DNA of 64,000 nt from positions 8,189,501 through 8,253,500 of the forward strand of contig OX344762.1 of NCBI GenBank assembly GCA_947034895.1, written 5' to 3'. This DNA comes from Rhytidiadelphus loreus (taxonomy: Eukaryota; Streptophyta; Bryopsida; Hypnales; Hylocomiaceae). Numbering within the stretch: position 1 is the first letter of the stretch; every line of letters begins with the position of its first letter. The notes below the pieces were generated by a model, which was not told the origin of the DNA, did no database searches, and saw only the letters and a program-made list of their open reading frames with translations. Below, piece by piece: positions 11,431-23,640 of the stretch. The position numbers and the translations under genes are program-made.

Positions 11431-12872
11431 ATGCTCCGATCGTTCTTCACTCGCAGGACATTCGCGGCAGCACATTTCGTCCGAGTGAAACTAGTATTGC
11501 AGCGTTTCGTGTTCCAATGGAATGTGAGGTGATTGAATTGTTTCAATTCTCTGGACATGGAGAACGAATTGAAAAGGATGATCAGATGTTGTAGTCATTT
11601 TTAAAATTGTTTGTCCCAGACTCCCAGGTGGAGCAGTCTTATTTTTTTGGTCCCTTGTAGACCAAGTTGAAGGATTTGAATTGGCAATGGAGAGGAATTC
11701 CGGCGTGGTCATGCGAACTGTAGAGTTGTAGAGAGTCAAGGATGTTCCTTCCTGGTGATGTAAGCTCCTTGTTGAGTACTCAATGCTGCATGTGCAGATG
11801 ATCCATGCTCTCTATTCAAGTCCTCGGGCAGCTTCCATGCATTTTTTTACCCAAGTCTAGGTCTCTAGGACTCCTCCCCTTATTTCTTTGGATAATATTT
11901 TTCTCAGTCCATCCAGAATTCCCTTTTTGAAATTATGTTTCCAAGCAAGTTGATGGTCCCACGTGCTCCAAGAAAGGACCATGCATTTACTCTCAGTGTA
12001 CTTTTCACAATCGGGATTCAGTATGTGCTGACTGTGTACGGTCACTTTTGAGCTTTGAATTCGATACTCTCTTCTAGTGACTTGCCACACACCCCAATGA
12101 CAAAACTGTAAATTAATGGCATCAAGCATTTTGGGTTCAAGAATGTGATGAGCAAATGCTCTTAACAGTGTTGGGAATTTTATATTTAAATTACAAAGAA
12201 TATCTTCACTTCTCTTCTTAAAGTAAAAAACAAAAACAGAAGAAACTGGAACCGTACGAATCAGCAGTCCAGCAAAGGACCCCTCTCTACGCACTTGACC
12301 AATTTGTCGAAACATTGTGAGACATGCGGCTTTGACTACACATGGCGCTCTCGATCATCACCAGGAAGGAGCACCAGCGAATCTACAGAACTCTTCTGCT
12401 CGCCAGTCGCCACTCCAGGCCGGATGCCAATCCATATTCCTTCAACTTGGTCGACAAGGAACTTTAGTCAAAACTATAAGTTCAATATAAGTTTGGATGA
12501 GGACGAAAAATATTAATTAAAACTAAAGGAGAGACTCCTAACGCCATTTCGTTAAATTGGTGGTACCAGTGCTTTGACACTTTTCAGAACGTGAACTCTG
12601 AAACAGAAATTCGTGAGCGTCCTAGAACACCTATATGTCCATAAGCGACAATTTTAGCACCGAAATCGTGCTACTTTAACAAAATTGACGATTGCATTGA
12701 TCGTACATGTGAACAATGATTTGTGATTAGTCTGAAAACAATTCTTTGTATTGACAAATACTCAGTTTTCTGCAATTCAATTTAAGCATATTCAAAAAAT
12801 ATGTAAAAAAAAAACTAGATAGCACTTTTCCTTAGACTGTCACTGTAGGGAAAAGCCGTACCTTCTCAGTAC
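11431..12872. other. Spacer of palindrome A (head-to-head promoter interval)
   Basis: The 1.44 kb between the arms has no credible ORF. It holds a diverged nested inverted repeat (about 11620-11790 against 12340-12480) and a MITE-like element (12540-12691). About 11930-12700 matches the palindrome B loop (42.07-43.2 kb) in inverse orientation. On the GLP1 side the upstream homology to GLP3/GLP4 runs on to about 11530; on the GLP2 side it stops at 12873. Confidence 0.7.
12540..12691. mobile_element. MITE-like element in spacer A
   Basis: Ends AACGCCATTTCGTTAAATTG and the mirror of TTTAACAAAATTGACG. The same element, inverted and diverged, sits at 42076-42227 in the loop of palindrome B, so it predates the A/B duplication. 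Confidence 0.55.
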
Positions 12873-13038
12873 CTTCTCCGTGCTGCGAGCTCATGGACTT
12901 GCGAGGACGATCCGCCATTTCTCCTACCTTTCCCAACAGCCACCTGGAAAGCTCCAATCCAGACTAGGGACGACACGGTGCAAGGAAATCTGCAGATTGC
13001 TCCGGCGGACGTACGTGAGTCCTGCAGCAGTGGGCAAG

Positions 13039-13044
13039 TATAAA
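13039..13044 (+). promoter_or_regulatory. TATA box of GLP2
   Basis: TATAAA within GGGCAAGTATAAATCGACC, about 225 bases before the ATG. The 5' leader contains repeated GATCGATCGA-like and CTAGCTAGCT-like short palindromes. Confidence 0.7.
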
Positions 13045-13268
13045 TCGACCCAGCAATGAGCTGCAATACTCATCACTCACTCATCGATCGACCTTGGCGC
13101 CCACACTGGAATTCCAGAAGGTCGACTCTCGCTACAGGTCTGCGAAATTAGTCTCTTCCAGTACTCGATCATCATCTACCTAGCTAGCTCAGTCTTCATT
13201 CACCTCAAACCTCAAGCTTCAATCCAATTCAGACGAGGATCCGAATTACATCAGACCTGCAGCTAGAA

Positions 13269-14501
13269 ATGGGGAAGTTCGCCAATTGCACGGTAACCAC
13301 GAGCATGAGCTGGAAGATGCTCGCCATGGCGTGCGCCATGCTGTCGGTGGCCGCTGTGGTGATGGCGGCGGATCCCGATCCCTTGCAAGACTACTGCGTG
13401 GCGGATCTGTCGGCCAACGCGCCGCTGATAAATGGCTTCCCTTGCAAGCCCCGCTCCAATGTCTCCATCAGCGACTTCGTCTACACCGGCTTCCGAACTG
13501 CAGGTTTATTCGAACCTGAATCCCTGATCATGTGTACCACCGTCTTAGTTGGTTGCCTTCGTTTCTAGCCACCCGGCTTTAGAGTGGAAGTTCAGGCTTC
13601 CATGCACCATGGAGAATTACCCAAAGTGTCTGATCATGTTTCAATAATCGGACATAGCTGGACGACTTCACTAGCTAGCTGCACATCAATGAGAGGCCTC
13701 AATTAGTTCCTGTACTTTGCCGATGAAGTTCGCATTCATTAAGAGTTGGATCGCAATTCATGTGTGGTGAATTAATACATTGTACCTTCCAATCTGCTGC
13801 AGCCGGCGACGTGACCCAGACCCCCACGGGTGCGATTGCCGTAATAGCCACGCCGCTGTTGTACCCGGGCATCAACACCCAGGGCATCACGCACGCCAGA
13901 CTGGACTTCGACTTGGGCGGCGTGATCCCGCTGCACACGCACCCGCGCGGCACCGAAACTTTGTTCGTGATCAAGGGCAGCGTGTACACGGGCTTCGTGA
14001 GCGAGGACAACCAGCTGTTCGCCGCCACGCTGCTGCCAGGCGACGTGATCGTCTTCCCGAGAGGCCTGTCGCACTTCCAGCTCAACGTGGCCAATGAGAC
14101 CTCGATCACCTTCAACTCGTTCAACTCGCAGAGCCCAGGATTCCTCACCACAGTCAACCAGGTATGCATCTCATCCACGGCATGAAGGAAGGATAGATAG
14201 ATACCGCTTCATTCTTTAATTGAATGGCACCCCACCGTACAGAGGTCTGCTACATATATAGCTAGGTGTGCTTCTGATTGCATGGCGCCTTCACTGCTGT
14301 TTGGGTTCAATTTCGAATCACGTACGTACCCCACGATCGAAGTGTTATTTGCGTTGCCCTTGACGGCCGACCGACCCGTGCATGTGCTTGCTGGTGGCTG
14401 TGCAGATCTTCGAGCCGAACATCACGAGCGCCGTGATCGAGAAGTCTTTCGGCGTGGACGCCGCCACGGTGCAGAAGCTGAAGGAGTCGTATCCTCGCTG
14501 A
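13269..14501 (+). CDS. Germin-like protein 2 (three exons)
   Basis: Exons 13269-13503, 13803-14161 and 14406-14501 give 229 residues, identical to GLP1. The signal peptide (1-33), the Cys43/Cys59 pair and the cupin ligands His123, His125, Glu130 and His169 are all present. N-glycosylation sequons are NVS (residue 64), NET (176) and NIT (in exon 3). The start is chosen as the first ATG after the TATA-proximal leader; it gives a standard signal peptide. GLP2 is divergently oriented from GLP1 with 2.2 kb between the two ATGs, so both promoters share the spacer and possible distal elements. Function beyond a metal-binding apoplastic cupin cannot be told from sequence. Confidence 0.93.
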
Positions 14502-14751
14502 ATATTTAAGCTCGTGATCGAATGCATGGCAGGCAGGCAGCTTCATGGAATTGATTTCCTCTCCGTCTGTGACTGCTTGCGCTCCCTTTGAGTTCCAAAT
14601 TCTTTGTTTGTCCGGCCCCACGCGTCTAGTCTGTCGTACATTACTTCTTTAGTTTCGGAAATTGCAATCTGTTGCATGAATAGGGGCTGCAGCAGCCAGA
14701 TTCAATTCATTGCATGGAGCACTTGTGTGAATTTAGCTTCTTATTCTCGTC

Positions 14752-14757
14752 AATAAA
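14752..14757 (+). terminator. Polyadenylation signal of GLP2
   Basis: AATAAA in TCGTCAATAAATCGAGG, about 250 bases after the stop. Confidence 0.6.
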
Positions 14758-14790
14758 TCGAGGCCTGCTGCCGGGCATGGCTGGTACCTT

Positions 14791-15420
14791 CGTTTGTTTT
14801 ACATGCGTTTGCATGATTGCTTGGATGTGGAGTTGTTGTAATATGAACGTCAGCGTACTTCCAAGGTACACATAATCCCGTTTCTTCTGAACATGAGAAC
14901 CGACACAATAATAATATTATGTGTTTTTTTCGTTTAGAAGAATACTAAAATCTCCACTTGAGTAATGATCACTCCATAACATTATTGAAGAATGCAAAGA
15001 CTCCCTGACCCTTAAAAAGAAACTAAGGAAGTTTCAAAATATCCAGCAATTGTCAAATGCCTAAAATTTCAACAAACAAGGATAGGGGATGAGCCGCCGT
15101 GACGCACTGAAGGAGTCACGAAGCATGTGTAGCAAGCGTCTGCATTGAAGGAGGGTTTCAACGCATGCTGCAATGATCATCTTCAATTCACCAATTACTT
15201 TAATTTTGTTCAAGTTGAGAAAGAAAGTACCTTAATTTTTTCTTGGTGTGTAATCCAAAGTCACCGTACTACCATTAATTTGAATTTCCCTAAATTGGGT
15301 CAAATCCCGTGCGAAAAATCTTGATTTCTATGCAAAGGTCTACAAATTAGGGCAGGTGTTGGTAGAATTAGGTTCCGGACCGTGCAACCTGACAGTGCCA
15401 AGTAGTGGAGTACTCTCAAT
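14791..15420 (+). repeat. GLP downstream flank type 2
   Basis: This non-coding stretch matches the flanks of GLP4 (45485-46120) and, inverted, of GLP3 (about 37625-38260). It is not matched downstream of GLP1, which has flank type 1 instead. Confidence 0.75.
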
Positions 15421-16329
15421 GAATTGATATATAAATGCAGGTCCTATTCTACTAGTAGTGATATAAGGTGAAGGCACCTAAATGTGTCCCTATTCATATT
15501 CTTGTATCCTAGATTGCATCTAAATGTGTCCCTTGTTTTTAGTTAATGTGTCCTTCAATTGCTTACCTCTAATTTGTTAATTTGAAGGACACATACTTAT
15601 CTCTGATTTGTTGACTACTAATTTTTGCAGATATGGTCAATTTCGTTAAAATGGCAGTATTCCGCATGCCATTTTAATGAAATATCTTCTACAAATGGAG
15701 AATAAGTGTGCCACAATAAGGTCATACATGTGCCAATTTTATGCCTAGCACATTCAAATCACTCCTAGTTCACGCATTTCCACTCCCCTTGGACAATCTT
15801 TCCATTGTTTTCATTCTTTCAGTGGTTTCATTTTGTGCCATTTTAATGGAATGAAGCCATTTTAACGAAATTGACCATAGATTTGGATTTAGGGTCCAAC
15901 TATGTGATAGTTTCAGTGGTCATGGGAGCGGGTACTTTGAAAAATCAAAGAAATTACATACCACATCCGAAAACTCTTTTTTTAATTTATAATATTCATG
16001 ATTTTCACTTGCTAATACTACAAAAATATGATTTTTAGGAAAAGGTGCCTCCAACTATGCTGAATTGCTTATATTGACAGTTTTCAGTGCTTCCACCTTA
16101 TAATGGACAGTCCTCATTTGGTGGTACCTTAGTGTGTAGTCAGTGTCGCTAAGCAAATTCAAGAAAGTGCCTAATGAATTTCTTATTCAACATTAGTTCT
16201 TTTTTTCCCTTTGAAACCTTCGACATATTAAGCCTCGCATTACATGAGATCCTTTGAACCTTGAGTATAGTTCCGTTTAAATATGAATTCAAGAGTGCAA
16301 TGCACATGTTGGGCAGTGCATCGGCAGCA
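15421..16329. other. Intergenic, no gene seen
   Basis: AT-rich sequence containing one MITE (15633-15878). Two short imperfect repeats around 15530-15600 (AATTTGTTAATTTGAAGGAC-like) are the only other structure. Confidence 0.6.
15633..15878 (-). mobile_element. MITE, ATGGTCAATTT family, copy 2
   Basis: A 246-bp inverted copy of the element at 7549-7793, with ends ATGGTCAATTTCGTTAAAAT and the mirror. A 4-bp direct repeat AGAT flanks it (15629-15632 and 15879-15882). Confidence 0.75.
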
Positions 16330-17150
16330 GTTTCGACATGATAGCTAGCTCACACATGCTCTCCTTCTCGCCTCCTTTGTGTCGGTGTCAGTGTTCCCTG
16401 ATTTACCACCTCTGGACAATGTATCTAAACTACTCAAGCCTTGTGGCATTGATAGCTTGCAGACACTTCCAATGAACTCTTTGACTCCGTCCAATTTAGC
16501 ACTCTCCTAATGGAATCCCCTCTGGAAGTGGGACTTGCAAAACTACTGCCCTTCACAAAACCCTAAATTTGGTTTTCTATTTAATTAACGATCTCGTGCC
16601 GCAAATCGGATGCTAAGTAGCTTGCTTACGATTGCTTTGGCATTTACAGCTCTTCAGCTCCCTTGTCAAGTTATCAGCTTTGCATGGCTACACCTACAGT
16701 TTTGCAAGCTTTGGAATAATTTTTCCTCTTTCTCGAATTGAACATAAGCAGTTTCTCTTCAGCCCTTGAATTGAATCGTTGGACACCATCAGTGTACAAA
16801 TTAATTTGGAGCTCCTATCTGTCGCTGACAAGTACTCAATTCCCGTGCGGGCTAAATTGCAGATAATGTGCGTGTTGGACACTGCGCATGTTGCAAAGCT
16901 CAATTTTAAAATAGTTATATGTAAAGAGAGAAAGGCACCATGCCTGGAAGCAGGTCTCGTTTCATTGATGAGTATTAGAAGCTAGACAGATTCAGGCAAA
17001 TGCTCCATGCAGTGAATTGAATCTTGCTGCTGCAGCCCCTATTCATGCAGCAGATCTTGCAATTTCCGAAACTAAAGAAGTAAATACTACAGACAGACGT
17101 ATACTAAACACATGGGACCAGACACACACAGATTTTGAAATTCGGTGCTA
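16330..17150 (-). pseudogene. Truncated GLP 3' end with flank type 1 (GLP relic)
   Basis: 16338-16935 repeats the GLP1 downstream flank. 16936-17150 then matches the minus-strand GLP 3' UTR (for example TTGCAATTTCCGAAACTAAA and the following stretch). Homology stops near 17150, before the third coding exon is reached. No cupin coding sequence remains. It shows that a further flank-1/GLP junction once existed in direct orientation. Confidence 0.75.
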
Positions 17151-17159
17151 GCGCATTAG

Positions 17160-20130
17160 TATCTTTACTCACCTTACACAAAATGAAGGATAATATTCTG
17201 GAGGTGTCAAAACCCATGGTGAAGAACTGGACTCGTCATTCCTCATTTGTTTGCACAAACTCTCCAGTCGATGATCCACTACCAACAATTAAATGGAACA
17301 AGAGAAAGAATGGGGTTTGCAGGAATCATCTCATTTGAGTTTAAATGTTCCACGTATAATTAACTGATTTGACAGAATCTTTCCTAATCGACTGCTGATT
17401 GTTGGCAGCAATTCCTAGTCCCAATTCTTCATGGCATGCAAATGAAACTGTGTAGGATGATGGTTTCCCACTTCACCTAAACCCTAAACCCTGCATCATT
17501 AACTCTACTCACAATTAATATCCACGCACTCGACCTTGGAGAGTGCAAATGTGTATCCATGTGAACTACAAAAAGGCTTGAAAAGGCAACCGCACGTTTG
17601 AGAGTAGAAGTCACAAGGCATTGTTGTGGTATCTCCTGGATCCTCGTACACTGCTTGCATTTGTACTATTCTGGGTAGTACCTAATTCTTGGTAGCAATC
17701 ACCATGATTTCAACGAAGACTAGTGTGCCCTGTGCCGTTGCCACATTCAAAAGAAAAGAAAATTTTATGTTTCTAAATTTTTTTACTCTTAAAAACTTCA
17801 AAATTCAATACCTTTTCTGTTGTAGATCCAAACATCACAAAACAATGTCCAGGCTCCCCTCCTTGCCGAGGGCTTTTTGATGGTATCAAGAACGGGATTG
17901 GGGAACACATAGCCCAAGAGATCTCACCCTAACAAGCAAAACAAATAGCTTAACCCCTTTAGGATGTTAGCAGCCCAGACTGGCCTACGAATTTTTATAC
18001 AATACAGTATGCCTTGCCTTAATTGGGTCCTCTTTCCAATGTTTTTGCTTTCCATTAAATGTGTAGTGAGCTTTAATGTGTTTTGTTGTATGGTTTGAGG
18101 TGGGCAAATGTAAGTGGATGGCTCATTGCTTCTCTCCTTTTTTTCAACATGTGATTCTTCTCATTAATTGCTGAAATTCAATTCAAATCTTGGGATGTGA
18201 GACAAAAGTGCAAAATTTTGGATAAAATTATTAATCTACTAATGGAAACTTGTGCACTATCACATTTTCAGATTTCAGACTGTATTTTACGACATAGTAT
18301 ACAAAAGCGTACACTTGCTAACATCCTAAAGGGGTTAAGATATGGATTCTATGTAGAATCTAAGGCTTGGAAAGGAAAGGAGAATGATTCCCACTTTTCT
18401 ATGTTAGCACCTATTTTGAAGGATTTTGGTTGATGATTTTTGTATTGCAGGTCTAGTAGTAATGCTTGGTCTTGTGCTATTATGTATTAAATAACCAATG
18501 AGCCGCACTAGTGGTGAATAGGTTGTTGTACATAACCAATTGTACATATTTCAATTACAATCTTAGTTTGATTTGAGTCACAATCAGAGGATGTAGGAAG
18601 CAAGTTGAAAGGAAAGTAAGCTAGGAGTTAATGGCAATGGTAATGGGTTGCCAATGGGACAGTACCATGTTAATGTTGAAAAGTCAACAACCAAATCATG
18701 ATATAATACATCTAACACTTCCATACTTTTCAAGTGTCAAAGTGATGTTTTCAATAGCTTGTGAGAAAGGCCAAAATGGGCCTCATTGACACCAGTGCTA
18801 GGGTATTTTAAAAAATGGTTGAGTTTTTGGAAATATACACAATCAATTTGAAATTGAAAATCCAGTTTGATAATGGACCTCATCGACACCATTGCTAGGG
18901 TATTTTTTTAAATGGTTGAGTTTTTGGAAATATGCACAATCAATTTGAAATTGAAAATCCGGTTTGATAATGCTCCTTGTACTTGTACTGAAGTACTAGT
19001 TGAATTTGATGTATTAAATCCGCAATTTTTTCCTAACGAGTCCTCTTTTCTAAAGCCTTCATTATTTAATGAAGAGCTACATATCATCATGTGTCCATTT
19101 CAATCAATTAAACCCCTTAAGAACAATTGTTTATTGAACAAACAATTGAAAATATAGATAATTTCCTATGAAGTCAACTTTGGTTGGATGTTCACGAAAT
19201 TTTGATACAAGGTGTGAACATATACCCCCTCAGTAAGAATCTTTTTCTTTTTTCCAATGGGATGCTCAAATCAAAAGTTATGTTGCCCTAAATTTCTTTG
19301 GCAACCTAGGCAATATGGGAATCTTTTGCAAAAATGCTCATCAATTTTTGAAATTTGGCATGTACCTAATAAACTATGGCATACAATTTTCAAAAAAATT
19401 AAAAACTTTAGTCCTCAAATCACAATCTTAGAAGAATCAAACTTTATTAGCTATGTTGGGGCAGTTTCAAGAAAAATATTTTCTTCTAACTTCAAATCCT
19501 ATTATCTTGCAATCTATGAAGTCAAAGTTCTTGAAATTTTTCCCACATATTCCAAATGTTTGTCTCTAACTTTTCACTATTTGAATTTCAAATAAAAAAA
19601 TTCTTGATTGTATAAGAAATTGTCTAAAAATGACTAGTATAAATTGCCAATTCACTTAATATCCTTGCATTGCATGGTAAGTTAAACTCCATATTTGCTT
19701 CTAAATTATTTCATGAGTGAACCTAACATCATATACTTATAAATGGTCAAAATCCTCACTTTTGTATAGAGCAAAAAAATTATTGCAATAGGGACCAAAG
19801 TCTATTGACTATGTATTGCAGAAATGAATCCACACATACCAGCTTACTTCTTTATCACACTTTTTGTATGGCTGGGATTAAAAAAAAGTTTTATTTCTTT
19901 ATTTTGGACAAAGCATCAACAAGTGGTAGTTTTAGACTTTTTCGCTTCCAAAGAGCCTCTAGCCTTTAGGGATTAAAGAATATTACCAAATCTAATGGAT
20001 CTTACTTCTAGGTTTGGAAGCACAATCTAAAATTGGTGCTTAAATAAATAAAAATGTTGAAAATAAGAGAAGGTGATGAAATTTTACCTTCAACACCAAC
20101 ACCTAATAGATACATTACATGGACAAGAAA
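17160..20130. other. Intergenic, decayed repeats, no gene seen
   Basis: AT-rich DNA without a credible ORF. 19180-19560 is a diverged copy of sequence at 35220-35620. A tandem duplication lies at 18779-18972. Confidence 0.6.
18779..18972 (+). repeat. Tandem duplication of a 97-bp unit
   Basis: Two adjacent copies share GCTAGGGTATTTT, GGTTGAGTTTTTGGAAATAT and CAATCAATTTGAAATTGAAA with only a few differences. Confidence 0.8.
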
Positions 20131-20229
20131 CTCAAGAGTTGGAAACAAAGAAGAATAGTATGAAAAAATACCAATGCTTCATCAATTATCACCAATTGCT
20201 TGGAATTGAGTCAATTATGGTGTATTACA

Positions 20230-21075
20230 ACTGAGACGTCTTCCAAAGCATCATGTAATGAGTTGTGCCAGTTTACTTATATGAAGCCTACAATTATGTT
20301 ATTAAAATGTATTTGAGAGAACAGTTACTTACATTGAAGATGAAAAGTGATTATAGTATGACCAAGCCTTTGCATGCTTTTAGATCTCTTCTCAATCAAT
20401 TATCAACAGTCTGCTCCTCCATAAGTGATGAAGACAGTATCTTGGCCTTAATAAGTAGTATGCCATTCAACTACAAGAATTTTCTAATTTCCATTTGGAG
20501 TCCGGTCAAACCTTGACCTTAAGAGAAAATTCATTATTTATTTACTTCAAGAAGAAACAATGATAAAAAAATTTAGACAATAATATCAAAATATCTTCAT
20601 TAGCCTCATTAGCACTAAGCACAAGGGGTAAGGCATGGCAAAATAGAGACAATTCTTGAAGTTTTCAAAACAAATTTAATTAAAATCATAATAGTAGTGA
20701 TTTAATCAAGTATATAGAGGTCAACATGGAATAGACAATAGCCCTACAAATGGTCTTTATTTCCATTCAAGTGGTTTGTCTAAATACGCCAATAACAATC
20801 ATTTTAAATTCTCAAATACTAATAAACCATTAGTTTGTTTTTATTGTCAAAAAAAAAGTTAATCATCTTAGGAAGAGATTGCTGAAAACAAACCTTTGAT
20901 GAAGCAAATGACAAACCACGTAATACTTTCTTTCTAAATCATTCCCAATTATTATATGTTAAAGCCTATAATATCCGAATTACAAATATTGATGAGTGGA
21001 TAGTAGATAGTGGTACTACTCACCACATGGCTCATAACAAAAATACATTTATTAATTATGAACAAGTCTCCTCCT
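20230..21075 (+). mobile_element. Ty1/copia retrotransposon relic (gag to protease)
   Basis: A frame at 20265-20516 resembles the copia gag (UBN2 type): REQLLTLKMKSDYSM, then FRSLLNQLSTVCSSISDED and SSMPFNYKNFL. A broken zinc knuckle follows at about 20836-20885 (CFYCQKK, then NHLRKR in a shifted frame). At about 20990-21060 a frame reads EWIVDSGTTHHMAHNKNTF, the retropepsin active site Asp-Ser-Gly with the usual copia context. Integrase and reverse transcriptase are not seen. Frameshifts and gaps make it inactive. Confidence 0.8.
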
Positions 21076-22500
21076 GTCAATTTGTTTATATAGTAGATAG
21101 CTAATTTATGTATATCATTTGTGTATGTTTTCTTTTGAGTGGATAGTGAAGTAGAGATAGTTCTCAATTAGTTTTTATTAACCTCAATTCTTGTATTTTT
21201 CAAGGATTGGTTTTATTTAGCGATCCCCACCGTCCCCCTTCTTGTATTTTCGAGATTGACTTTGCTAAGCAATCGTTATAGGTTAATGTTTGAAAATGTT
21301 TCCATATCTATCTTCTATATATGTATACATATATGTATTTCAGAGTATCTATATTCTATAATATCCATATCTATATTATTTATTTTGCAAGATCAATGGC
21401 ATTGGAGGGGGGGATTCTTGTTTATGAGATCAATGGCTTTCAATTTTTACAAAGAATTGTGTGTGTGCATTAATTGCAACCTAAACCTAGATGCATCATC
21501 ATAGGAGATAGTAGATGACTAATCTCATGCCATCCAAAGCATTGGAGATCAATGTCATAGTTATCCTTTCCAATGGAGCAATGAAGATCATTCCTAAAAT
21601 GTTGCATGTGCCACATTTACATTCTAATTTATTCTTAGAAAAATAGTTGTCTCAAAGCTCGTGGTATGTTCAATATTACTATCACGTTTAGTATTTGGCA
21701 AGAAATTGTAAATTCAATTCATTGAATTCAATTAGTGCTTCAATATAAGCACGTGGATTGCTATCAATTTCAAATTGACTGTGCATATTTTCAAAAAGGT
21801 ATCTATTTTATGCAATTTTTTGTATAAAGTTGGGAGTGGTTTGATTGGTACATATTTAGAAGAAGTCATTTATTAACCAATTGAAGAGTGGTATCTACTT
21901 CAACTCTTTGGAATTCAAGAATGAATAAAATCCAATACATCCTCACTTACGCATTCTCTTGCAGAAGTTGGAGGAAAGCAAATTTTTTAAGTACTTAAAA
22001 AATATGCTTTGATACCATGATAGAAAACAATATGCAAAGAATGATTACATTACTCTTCTCTTTATAAGGAAGAGGAGAGGTTACACACATAATATAAGGT
22101 AAACCAGCCCATTACTGTTAATTTTCCAACTCAGTGAGTAGACCAACCCAATTCTGTCACCTAATTTTGTCCATAAAACATCCAAATTCATTTGTCTTAT
22201 GACAAAAATTAAAGCGTTCTATCACTCCATTAATGGTCAGTATTTTGTACTTGACTTGGGCAGTTATGGGTTCATTAGGGAACATTTATTACTGTAGTCT
22301 ATAGTCTACTGACGGTTTTGTAATTTCAGTCCAATTACTTCAAAAATTTATAGAAATTACAATTTTAATTGAAAAATTATAATTCCACTTGGGTTTGATT
22401 CGTGAAACAAGCACACACCTCTGAAAAATATGTACCACTATTGAAATTGACCCCAAGATATTCAGATTGCAAATCAGGGGGGTGATAGGTAGTTCTACCT
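21076..22500. other. Intergenic, possible further retrotransposon debris
   Basis: AT-rich sequence with repeats of ATATCTATATTCTAT type near 21300-21380. No coding frame is supported. Confidence 0.5.
22006..22017 (-). other. Primer-binding-site-like sequence (minus strand)
   Basis: The minus strand reads TGGTATCAAAGC, one mismatch from the tRNA-iMet-complementary PBS TGGTATCAGAGC of plant copia elements, directly after TTTTCTATCA, which would be an LTR end. An LTR would then lie to the right on the minus strand. This is opposite in strand to the gag relic. Confidence 0.35.
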
Positions 22501-22529
22501 TATATCGTCAATCCAAGTTTGTCGCCTAA

Positions 22530-23640
22530 AGGTTCAGATTCTTACCAACTGCAAATTGAAGACCTTACTACATCCAACAACACTCAAAGTGAAACTCCAG
22601 ACACAGACTTTCAATTCCCTGTTTGAAGCTTGCATTGTGACATATTGGCGACAACCAAGCAAGGTAAACAATGGGAACGAGACTACTCACTTGCTTGTAT
22701 CCAATCAAGTAATGAAGTTATCATATATGGTAACTACACCTAAAATTGCACACTTCCTAAAATCGCACACTGTAGATTCTTGCCAAAAATGTACTCCGAC
22801 TATTCATGAGACTCTATGATCATTTTTAGGAACACTTATTTTTAGCACTTTAAAAATTTGTAGATTATTCATATAGTGTCAAAAAAATGTATTTTAAGAG
22901 AATCTAGAACCCCCTTTTCACTACCAACATGACCCCACAAAAGAAATCCAATATAATAATGGGAACCATGTTGAATTGTTAATTTGCACAACTTTAGGTG
23001 TAGTTACCTTACTCCCTTGGGAGCTCCTTTTGTGTCATTTTGAGACTAAGAATAGAAACTTGGGAGAACTTTTTAGCTGTGGACCGAGGAGATCATTGCA
23101 ATTATTTTTCATATGTGAGTGTCAATGTAGGAATTGACTTCTTGGAGCTCCAATGCCGTGTTGATGTGGTGTTGATGCAACAAAATATTTTCCAACTTGT
23201 CGATGTAGAGATTGATTTCTCAAAGCAACTATGGTGAAAATGGGAGTGAAAGCAAGGGTGAAAGTGGAATGTAGAGACAAACAAGCGAGACTAAACATTC
23301 TTCAAGGAATTTTATTTACACCCTTTTTTCACCTCTGGAGGAGAAGAATGGGCATTTTCAATTCTTGAAAAAACGGGAGCCATGCAAGCCTCGGACAACC
23401 AATGAGAAATTCCTACATCCCAATTCTTTGAGATTTGATAATGGGTTGAAGAAGGTGTAACTACCCTTATTATCATGGGTAGACAATGTACATTGTGTGT
23501 GCTTTCAAAGTAGGAAATGGGGAGACATGCTCATTGTCTAGCTAGTGATTCCGTTCCTTCTTCCTTCCTCTAAACTTGGAGTACATTTATCGAAGCTACA
23601 AACTTGTCTGGTCTCAGTCGTGACGTGACCCTTATCGATA
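22530..23640 (-). pseudogene. Decayed copy of the TIR-gene 5' leader
   Basis: Matches 1770-2150 at both ends; about 850 bp of unrelated sequence lies between. The hydrophobic frame is interrupted. No TIR exon follows. Confidence 0.5.

Larger units (their letters stand above)
12873..14790. repeat. Palindrome A, right arm
   Basis: Mirror of 9513-11430. It carries GLP2. Similarity stops abruptly at both ends: inside at ACCTTCTCCG, outside just after CTGGTACCTT. Confidence 0.9.

Noticed and set aside
9513..14790. Palindrome A as a pure assembly artefact
   Set aside because: Cannot be excluded without reads, but the two arms have different flanks and an unlike spacer, and a related palindrome B exists with a base difference between its arms.
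17476..17492. Plant telomere-like CCCTAAACCCTAAACCC stretch
   Set aside because: Only about two units; short telo-box-like matches are common in plant DNA and do not indicate an interstitial telomere.
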